Assembly (NCBI GenBank): GCA_050701635.1
Contig: JBOGDF010000066.1
Span: 1 to 19,019, forward strand
Length of the DNA: 19,019 nucleotides
Reading direction: 5' to 3'
From: WHSM01 sp050701635
GTDB lineage: Bacteria; Actinomycetota; Actinomycetes; Mycobacteriales; Micromonosporaceae
The notes below the pieces were generated by a model. It was not told where the DNA came from and searched no databases. It saw nothing but the letters and a program-made list of their open reading frames with translations. This document shows, piece after piece, positions 13,742-19,019 of this stretch. The position numbers and the translations under genes are program-made. The first letter of the stretch is position 1; each line of letters begins with the position of its first letter.

Positions 13742-15379
13742 TCAGACCAGGTCGTGCTGGTAGGCGTACGCGGTGGCCGCGGCCCGTGAGGAGAGCCCGA
13801 GCTTGGTGAACATGTTGCTCAGGTGCCGGGCGACGGTCTTCTCGCTGATCACAAGCGCATCGGCGATCTCCCGGTTCGTCGCGCCGGTGGCCACCAGCCG
13901 GAGCACCTCGACCTCCCGTGCCGTCAGGCCTCCCGCAGCCGGCGGCGCCGGGCGGCCGGCGAGTTCCCGCACCTGCTCCAGCGCCGGCGTGGCGCCCAAC
14001 TGCTCGAAGACCCGGCGGGCGGCGTCCAACTCCATCTCGGCCGTGTCGTGGTCGCTGAGCTGCCTGCACGCCTGCGCTATCCGAAGCCGAACCCGGGCCG
14101 TCTCATAGGGGGCTTCGAGCTCATGCCAGGCCACCCAGGCCCCGCGCAGGGCCACGCTGGCCGCTTCCGCGTCACCTCCGGCCAGCAGCACCGAGCCGCG
14201 GGCGTATCCGACCACGCCGCGCAGGTACGGCGAGTCGAAGCGCGCGGCGATCTCGTCCAGCTCGTCCACTGCCGCCCGGGCGTCGTCGACCTCGCTGGCG
14301 GCGAGCTTGATCTCCACGTACGCGGACAACATCCTGGATCGTTCCACCGCCCCCTCGGCCTCGGCGACGGTCCGGCGGATGGCGGCGCTCGCGTCATCGA
14401 GCCGACCCTGCGCGAGCCGGAGTAGCGCCAATCCCGGCTGCACCCGGTGCCCGAAGCCGCCCGCCTCCCGGTAGTACGACTCCGCCCGGGCGAACTCCCC
14501 GCGCAATCGGTGCAGTTCGGCCTGCTGGTACAAGGCCATGCCCATCACCGGGTCGCCGGGCGGATCGGCCAGGTGCTCGCAGGCCTGCCGCACCTCGTTC
14601 ATCGCGTCGGCCCACTCGCCGCGCAACTGCATGATCTCCGACCGGTGCACCAGGCACTGCCCGCGGTAGGGCTTGAGGTCCTGTTGGGTCGCGCACCAGC
14701 GGCTCAACGCCGCCGTCCATTCCTGCATGCGGTGCACGTCGAAGATGTCGCGACAGGCGATGACCACGGCGCAGTAGACGATGCCGGCCGTGAGCGCCGA
14801 CACCTCGCCGGTGGTGACCGCGACCATCGTCTCGTCGAGCACCGCCACTCCCTGCGCCACCTGGCCCGCGGCCACCAGGGATTGACCCTGCCCCAGCTTG
14901 CCGAACGCTGTGAGGTCGGCGTCGTCGAATCTGTCGGCGATCTCGGTGATTTCGACGAAGGTGCGGCGCGCGGTCTCGGTGTCGCCGCCGCCGAGCGCCT
15001 GCAGGGCCGCGGGGATGCGCAGGTAGCCCTGCTCGACGCACTCCGCTGACATCTTTTGGAGGAGGTGTTGGGCTCGTCCGATCCAGCCTCCACCGCGGGC
15101 GTGCTCGCCGCGCAGGAAGAACGTCAACCCGAGCCAGAACGCGCAGCGCACCGCCGCTGGGATCTCGCCGCGGTCCAGGAAAGCCCGATGCGTCCGCTCC
15201 CAGGTGTCACGGGCTTCCTCGAAACGGCCGATGAGGTGGGCGGCTCGCGCCAACCTGTCGAGATCCTCGGCGCCCAGCGGGTCCCGCTGATCGGCGGCGG
15301 ACAGGTGCTCGTACGCGTCCCGCCACGCCAACTGCCCGTACGCCTTGCGGCCTTGCGCGAGCGGATCGACGGCGGGCAT
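13742..15379 (-). CDS. LuxR-family transcriptional regulator with TPR-like sensor region
   Basis: A 545-aa protein. Residues ~10-470 are alpha-helical with many Ala/Leu/Arg-rich tetratricopeptide-like repeats (for example ALYQQAELHRLRGEFARAES); no Walker A motif is present, so it is not a LAL/MalT ATPase. The C-terminal LuxR HTH (~482-545) has the signature GGLTAREVEVLRLVATGATN, then the recognition part REIADALVISEKTVARHLSN. The start at 15379 (MPAVDPLAQG) is chosen for AGGAG six bases upstream; an open frame to 15508 has no such site. It lies 135 bp upstream of, and points the same way as, the hydrolase-fold/methyltransferase/membrane genes, so it likely controls them or is co-transcribed. 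Confidence 0.9.
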   Translation of the reverse strand: MPAVDPLAQGRKAYGQLAWRDAYEHLSAADQRDPLGAEDLDRLARAAHLIGRFEEARDTWERTHRAFLDRGEIPAAVRCAFWLGLTFFLRGEHARGGGWIGRAQHLLQKMSAECVEQGYLRIPAALQALGGGDTETARRTFVEITEIADRFDDADLTAFGKLGQGQSLVAAGQVAQGVAVLDETMVAVTTGEVSALTAGIVYCAVVIACRDIFDVHRMQEWTAALSRWCATQQDLKPYRGQCLVHRSEIMQLRGEWADAMNEVRQACEHLADPPGDPVMGMALYQQAELHRLRGEFARAESYYREAGGFGHRVQPGLALLRLAQGRLDDASAAIRRTVAEAEGAVERSRMLSAYVEIKLAASEVDDARAAVDELDEIAARFDSPYLRGVVGYARGSVLLAGGDAEAASVALRGAWVAWHELEAPYETARVRLRIAQACRQLSDHDTAEMELDAARRVFEQLGATPALEQVRELAGRPAPPAAGGLTAREVEVLRLVATGATNREIADALVISEKTVARHLSNMFTKLGLSSRAAATAYAYQHDLV

Positions 15380-15553
15380 GGGTGCTCCTGGTGGGAACGA
15401 GGCGATGTCGCCTACACGGTAGCGACGGTCACTGGACCCGCCGACGCGATTCCCTAGGACCGGCAGGGCGATGCCGCGTCCGGACAGCAGGTGCGAGCCA
15501 ACGCGCACCAGCCAACAGCCAAGGCGGACACGCGGTCGGTGAGAATGGCGGTC
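15380..15553. other. intergenic stretch upstream of the LuxR gene
   Basis: Contains the ribosome binding site of the LuxR gene (AGGAG, 15386-15390) and presumably its promoter, and ends at the ligase-like start codon on the other strand. No paired -35/-10 boxes, no strong inverted repeat and no credible gene are seen. Confidence 0.3.
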
Positions 15554-15610
15554 ATGCGAGTCCCGGTCATGCCTCCCTTCCTGCCGATGCTGGCGAAGTC
15601 GGTCATCAGC
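15554..15610 (+). pseudogene. 5' stub of an ATP-dependent DNA ligase gene
   Basis: The frame reads MRVPVMPPFLPMLAKSV, closely like the conserved first residues of actinobacterial ATP-dependent DNA ligases (LigC/LigD-ligase type, V-M-P-P-x-x-P-M-L-A-K). After about 19 codons the similarity stops and the catalytic KWDG lysine motif never appears. It runs on into the SnoaL-like fragment. The match is short, so the identification rests on pattern memory. Confidence 0.5.
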
Positions 15611-15672
15611 GTCACCACGCAGACCCGGTGGCGGCGACCGGTAACGCCGCGCAGGAGCGGGACGTTCCGTAT

Positions 15673-15939
15673 ATGAGGACCCGCAGCGGCCGGGAGGCGG
15701 TGCGCGGATTTTTCCAGGACGTCCAAGAGGACTTCGAGATGAACTCGTTCAAGCCACATGCGTTCCTCGAGGGCGAGGGCCGCGTCGCGGTGTTGGCCGA
15801 AGTGGATCTCACGGTCAAGGCCACGGGCAAGCGACTGCAGGACGAGGAGATCCACCTCTGGGAGTTTGGGTCTGACGGCAAAGTGGTGTCACACCGCCAT
15901 TTCCTAGACACAGCCAAGGCGATCGACGCCCACTCATGA
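15673..15939 (+). pseudogene. C-terminal part of a SnoaL-like/NTF2-like protein, 5'-truncated
   Basis: From ATG 15673 the 88-aa product reads MRTRSGREAVRGFFQDVQED, then FKPHAFLEGEGRVAVLAEVD and DEEIHLWEFGSDGKVVSHRHF, which is the second half of a SnoaL-like domain. The same frame is open upstream (QERDVPY, fitting the family) but the first ~40-50 residues are missing, replaced by the ligase-like stub. It could still be translated, but a half cone-fold is unlikely to work. It is on the opposite strand to all intact genes in this half. Confidence 0.65.
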
Positions 15940-16263
15940 GAACGCGCCCGGGGAGGGACCGCCGAGTGCTTCGATCGCGGCTGGAGGGCAAGGGCCTGCA
16001 GTTCTACGCCGCCCGTGAGGTCCGCAACTCGCAGTCGCTTGCCGAGCACATCCGCATCAACTCGGCGCACCCCAAGCACTCCGACGCTCCCTGGCGCCGG
16101 CTATGCCATTACGTCCTGGTCTCTCCACGAAGAGGTGTTCGAGGCGATCGCCGCCGGCATCGAGGCCAAGGTGGTGCGTAGCCCGCTCCAGCCGCTGCTG
16201 GAGCAGTTGACGAGAGAACTCGTTGACCGCCCGCATCGGATGCCATCAACCGTCGGCGAGTGA
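15936..16263 (+). pseudogene. frameshifted remnant of an unidentified protein gene
   Basis: Two overlapping frames each look protein-like. The first (to ~16090) reads RSRLEGKGLQFYAAREVRNS then QSLAEHIRINSAHPKHSDA; the second (from ~16090 to the TGA at 16261) reads GAGYAITSWSLHEEVFEAIA, then AGIEAKVVRSPLQPLLEQLT and a tail. Joining them at ~16085-16095 gives one continuous ~108-aa sequence, so a one-base indel is likely. I do not recognise the family. The first ATG overlaps the stop of the SnoaL remnant, which is probably accidental. Confidence 0.45.
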
Positions 16264-16387
16264 CGCCATGCGATGCATGACCGCAACACCGCGTTGTAGC
16301 GAGGCGCTGACCAAGCACGGAAATGCCGCGAGGCGAGCGGTGCGGGAGCCCCCAGGTCGTTCGGGCCGGTGACCGATCCTGCGTGCG

Positions 16388-17100
16388 CTATCGGATGAGG
16401 CAGAACGGGTGGCCGGCTGGGTCGGCGAAGACCCTGAGTCGTTCACCGCCGGCGGTCAGTCGGCGGGCACCCAGCCCCAGGGCCCGGGCCTCGCCGGTGT
16501 CAAGGTCGTCGACGAGCAGGTCGAGGTGGGCCTGCTGCGGGTGCGCAGGATCCGGCCAGCGCGGCGGGTTGTAGTCGCTGACCTGCTGGAACATCAGGCT
16601 CTTGCCGTCACCGGCGATGAGCGCGCCCTCGGGGCCGTCGTAGGTGACCTCCATACCGGCAAGCTCCGCGTAGAAGCCGGCCAGCACTGAGGCGTCGGGG
16701 GCGTCGATCGTCACCGCGAACAGGTGCATTGCCGGGCCGACGCCGTCGGCCTGGCAGAGATCGAACGGATGGCCGGCCGGGTCGGCCAGTGTCTTCCAGG
16801 TCGGGCCGTCGGCCAGCCGGGTGGCGCCAAGGCCTGCCGCCCGCTCGGCCTCCGCGAGGGGATCGTCGGTCTGCAGGTCGAGGTGGAACGGCTGCGGGTG
16901 CTCCTGCCCGGGCCACTGCGGCGCAACGTGGTCGGGGGCGCTCTGGAATTCGACCTCCTGACCGTCCGGAGCCCGTACGCCGAACCGCTCCGAGTCATGA
17001 CGTAGGACGTCCCAGCGGTGAGTTCGGCGTAGAACGAACCGACCTGGTCGATGTCCGCCGCGTCGAAGATGGCCAGGTCCAGGCGAGCCGTCACAGTCAT
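16388..17100 (-). pseudogene. two-domain VOC (glyoxalase/dioxygenase-fold) protein gene with a one-base frameshift
   Basis: The gene would encode a ~237-aa protein of two VOC domains. The first starts MTVTARLDLAIFDAADIDQV at ATG 17100 and reads GSFYAELTAG; the frame then breaks at ~17011-17016. Inserting one base (giving AWDVLRHD) restores FGVRAPDGQEVEFQ, HPQPFHLDLQTDDP and DPAGHPFDLCQADG. The second domain, intact from 16729 (MHLFAVTIDAPDAS) to the TAG at 16388, has SLMFQQVSDYNPPRWPDPAH and DPAGHPFCLIR and could be made alone. Such proteins are uncharacterised relatives of glyoxalase I, bleomycin-resistance proteins and extradiol dioxygenases. A sequencing error would look the same. Confidence 0.85.
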
Positions 17101-17155
17101 GGGCACATCCTGCCCCAGCCCACCGACAGAATCCGCGCCACGATTCGGCGACGGG

Positions 17156-17173
17156 TGCGCGTCAGATTTGTAG
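17156..17173 (+). repeat. left terminal inverted repeat of the ISKra4 element (putative)
   Basis: TGCGCGTCAGATTTGTAG matches, with one gap and a few mismatches, the reverse complement of the window's last 18 bases, TGCGTATCCAGATTGGAG. Shared words are TGCG and CAGATT. Boundaries are estimated by eye. Confidence 0.5.
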
Positions 17174-17208
17174 GTAACCCGTAGTGATCTTGGTGGGCCG
17201 GGGGGCGG

Positions 17209-18552
17209 TCAGGCTGCGGGCGTGGCGGGGACTGGGACGAGGCTGCGGCTGGTGGCGGGTCGGGTCTGGTTGTGCGGTTGTGACCAGATGTGGTCCCAGC
17301 GGTTGCTGTCGCGGTGGCAGCGCAGGGTGAGGATGCCGGTGGCGCCGGGGGTGTTCTGGCGCATGCCGGAGAGTTTGAGGCGTTGGCCGACGAGGGTCTT
17401 GCAGCCGGCCTCGACGACGCCGGAGCCGATGAACATGCCCAGTTCGCGGAAGACGGCGTAGCGCATGCGTTGGGCGTTTTTGATGAAGTAGTGCAGTGCC
17501 GTGTCGGCCTGCTCGCGGTCGGCGCCGGTCAGGGGTAGGGCGGTGGTGGCCTGCACGAGGGCCTCGATGTCGCCCTGGTCGAGGTTGGCCAGCCGGTCGG
17601 CCAGCCAGGCTTGCTGGTCATCGCCGAGGGTGGCAGCGAGTTGCTTGGCGAGGTCGTGGACGTGTTCGCGGGCGTGGTAGATATCGACGATCTGGGTGGC
17701 TTCGGGCAGGATCTTGGTGGCCATCTTCCAGATCCACATGGCGCCGTCGCCGAGGAAGACGAGTTGGCGGACGTGGTCGGCGCCGCGGCGGAGGGCCTCG
17801 GCGTGCACGAGGGTGGTGAACTGCTCGACCGGGTCGAAGGTGTGCACGTAGCTGGTGGTGCCCGGGTCACGCACCGGCCGGCCCTCGTCGTCGAGTTTGG
17901 TCTGGGTGAACAGGCAGGCGAGTTTGACCTCGCGGGTGCGGGCCCGTCCGTCCTCGGCCTTGCCGGCCCGGTCGGCCGCGGCGGCGGGCACGACCGGCAC
18001 CCCGGTGCCATCGACGGCGACATAGAGCTTGTCCGGCACCGGCGCCGCCGGCGGTAGCACCGCCACGGTCCGGTCCAGGATCGCCCGCGACGCTCGGGCC
18101 AGCGCCGCGGCGGCGGCCTGCCCGTCGGCCTCCGCCGAGCGTTCGACCCGCTTGGTGGACAGCCGCACCCCGGCCAGGTCGGCGAGCAGATCGGCGGCGC
18201 CGGCGAACGGCGCCACGGCGGCGAGGCGGGCCACCATGCGGCGCAGCCCCGGCGACAACGAATGCCCGTCCACGCCGAGTCCGATGTCGCGGGGCACGAC
18301 CCCGCGCCCGCAGGCCGGGCAGTGGTAGTAGGCCCGAGGCAGCCGGATCCGCCCCAGCACGGTGTCGATGTTCTTGTCCCGGTAGCCGACGAACTCGGCC
18401 CGATGCCCGGACCCGCAGTCCACCCGCTGCCCGCTATGACCGTCCTGTGTGGACAGCAGCTGCTCCAGCAGGGAACAGCCCAGCTGGGTCATGGCGGCCC
18501 GCACCGCCGACTCGACCGTGCGCATGTCCTGCCCCGGTCCACACGCGGACAC
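17209..18552 (-). CDS. ISKra4-family transposase (OrfB)
   Basis: A 447-aa DDE-type transposase from the GTG at 18552. A zinc-like CPACG (78-82) precedes the catalytic core. Likely acidic residues are Asp181 in VAVDGTGVP, Asp269 in VFLGDGAMWIWKMA and Glu381 in GSGVVEAGCKTLVGQRLKLSG; YHAREHVHDL lies between the last two. The same frame continues upstream of the GTG without ATG, GTG or TTG through RKRGLYAQVQAEVAAEVERL, sequence resembling the N-termini of ISKra4 transposases, up to the A5G5 run at 18613-18622. That suggests the true product begins by a -1 frameshift from DUF6788, or at a non-standard codon. The catalytic domain is intact, so the element may still be mobile. Confidence 0.9.
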   Translation of the reverse strand: MSACGPGQDMRTVESAVRAAMTQLGCSLLEQLLSTQDGHSGQRVDCGSGHRAEFVGYRDKNIDTVLGRIRLPRAYYHCPACGRGVVPRDIGLGVDGHSLSPGLRRMVARLAAVAPFAGAADLLADLAGVRLSTKRVERSAEADGQAAAAALARASRAILDRTVAVLPPAAPVPDKLYVAVDGTGVPVVPAAAADRAGKAEDGRARTREVKLACLFTQTKLDDEGRPVRDPGTTSYVHTFDPVEQFTTLVHAEALRRGADHVRQLVFLGDGAMWIWKMATKILPEATQIVDIYHAREHVHDLAKQLAATLGDDQQAWLADRLANLDQGDIEALVQATTALPLTGADREQADTALHYFIKNAQRMRYAVFRELGMFIGSGVVEAGCKTLVGQRLKLSGMRQNTPGATGILTLRCHRDSNRWDHIWSQPHNQTRPATSRSLVPVPATPAA

Positions 18553-18572
18553 CGCCAGCGCCGCCAGCCGTT

Positions 18573-18995
18573 CTACCTCGGCGGCGACCTCCGCCTGGAC
18601 CTGGGCGTAGAGCCCCCTTTTTCGCCGCCCGTGTCGGGCGGCGCAGCCGCAGCGGCAGTTCCTACCGGTCGAGCCTCGCAGATCGCCTCGTTCACCTCGA
18701 CGATCTCATCGGCGATCTTGGCGAACTGCTGGTACCGCGCCAGCTCGGCCCGGACCTTGTCCACCTCGGCACGGTCCAACTGCCGACCTCGGGTCTTGCG
18801 CCCCACCGTCGTGCGGGTCCACACATACCGGGGACCATGACCGGGATGCCCCGGCGCCGCACACGCACAGTTCGGTTTGCCGCACCGCCGATAGTTCTCA
18901 CTCACACTGCCCCGCCGGAAATCACCCACCTGCGCCAACCGCTCGAACAGGACGCGCCGGCGCGCTTCAAGCTCAGCCAACGAGGGCTCGGTCAT
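18573..18995 (-). CDS. DUF6788 family protein, accessory orf (OrfA) of the ISKra4 element
   Basis: A 140-aa protein from ATG 18995, with GGAG seven bases upstream inside the terminal repeat. The conserved core reads LAELEARRRVLFERLAQVGD, then VSENYRRCGKPNCACAAPGH (a CxxxxCxC cluster that may bind metal) and GPRYVWTRTTVGRKTRGRQL; a helical part with AKIADEIVEVNEAICEARP follows. The last ~30 residues (Ala/Pro then Arg-rich) look like out-of-frame reading. Genes of this family are commonly found next to ISKra4 transposases. The TAG at 18573 lies 21 bp before the annotated transposase start, and the reading frames overlap by >100 bp. Confidence 0.88.
   Translation of the reverse strand: MTEPSLAELEARRRVLFERLAQVGDFRRGSVSENYRRCGKPNCACAAPGHPGHGPRYVWTRTTVGRKTRGRQLDRAEVDKVRAELARYQQFAKIADEIVEVNEAICEARPVGTAAAAAPPDTGGEKGGSTPRSRRRSPPR
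18613..18622 (-). other. putative -1 ribosomal frameshift site joining DUF6788 and transposase frames
   Basis: On the minus strand the run is AAAAAGGGGG, read GAA AAA GGG GGC in the DUF6788 frame and CGA AAA AGG GGG CTC in the transposase frame, one base back. Slippage of tRNA-Lys on A5 would fuse the two products. It is not a perfect X XXY YYZ heptamer. Confidence 0.5.
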
Positions 18996-19001
18996 GGCCC
19001 G

Positions 19002-19019
19002 CTCCAATCTGGATACGCA
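19002..19019 (-). repeat. right terminal inverted repeat of the ISKra4 element (putative)
   Basis: Read on the minus strand this is TGCGTATCCAGATTGGAG, partner of 17156-17173. The GGAG at its inner end also serves as the ribosome binding site of the DUF6788 gene. Confidence 0.5.

Larger units (their letters stand above)
17156..19019 (-). mobile_element. ISKra4-family insertion sequence, complete or nearly so
   Basis: The element contains an upstream DUF6788 orf and an ISKra4-type transposase, both on the minus strand, flanked by imperfect terminal repeats that start at 17156 and at the last base of the window. It sits in the upstream region of the VOC gene, 56 bp from its start codon. The right boundary could lie slightly outside the window, so target duplications cannot be checked. 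Confidence 0.8.

Noticed and set aside
16264..16387. Possible gene between the unknown remnant and the VOC gene
   Set aside because: 124 bp without a start/ribosome binding site pair or protein-like frame; probably debris.
1..19019. CRISPR array, toxin-antitoxin pair, restriction system or prophage module
   Set aside because: No regularly spaced repeats and no matching protein families were seen on either strand.

Overview
The window comes from a high-GC actinobacterium, most probably a member of the Micromonosporaceae (Actinoplanes/Micromonospora type). Grounds: very high GC with GC-rich third codon positions, frequent GTG starts, an fabD-fabH-acpP-fabF-accD6 operon behind a PucR-type regulator, DUF3145 and other actinobacterial families, and the many GTAC words (tac and gta codons in GC-rich context) typical of that family. 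The family-level assignment is inference; the phylum is secure.

Region 1 (1-5724, plus strand) is the housekeeping fatty-acid synthase II locus. It opens with the C-terminal HTH end of a FasR-type activator, then a 126-bp promoter gap with a candidate operator, then fabD, fabH, acpP, fabF and accD6 with 59-bp or shorter gaps (fabD/fabH overlap by ATGA). AccD6 makes malonyl-CoA, FabD moves malonyl to AcpP, FabH starts and FabF elongates. FabD is unusual: it carries an extra C-terminal biotinyl/lipoyl-like domain without a modifiable lysine. A compact stem-loop closes the operon and overlaps the stop codon of the convergent next gene.

Region 2 (5721-10212) is ordinary core genome. It holds a GH3 beta-N-acetylhexosaminidase-like lipoprotein and a DUF3145 protein (minus strand, probably one transcript), a 109-aa conserved small protein (plus), a beta-carbonic anhydrase (minus), a coiled-coil protein with a Pro/Gly-rich tail (minus), and a CAU-anticodon tRNA gene (plus) that looks more like tRNA-Ile2 than elongator tRNA-Met.

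Region 3 (10213-19019) is accessory, and every intact gene is on the minus strand. Just past the tRNA lies the 3' stump of an IS3-family element with its right terminal repeat, ending 3 bp from the stop of a SnoaL-like gene. Next come a membrane protein, a SAM methyltransferase and an alpha/beta-hydrolase-fold protein (the last two overlap by ATGA) and a TPR-containing LuxR-type regulator that probably controls them. The hydrolase-fold protein has lost both the nucleophilic serine and the catalytic histidine. From about 15550 to 17100 there are gene ruins: the first codons of an ATP-dependent DNA ligase joined to the tail of a SnoaL-like gene, a frameshifted unknown gene, and a double-VOC gene with a one-base frameshift. 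The window ends in a nearly complete ISKra4-type insertion sequence (DUF6788 orfA plus transposase orfB) whose two frames appear to be joined by a -1 shift at an A5G5 run.

No CRISPR array, rRNA, phage module or recognisable defence system was seen. The best candidate for something undescribed is the LuxR-TPR / dead hydrolase / methyltransferase / membrane protein set at 11154-15379.
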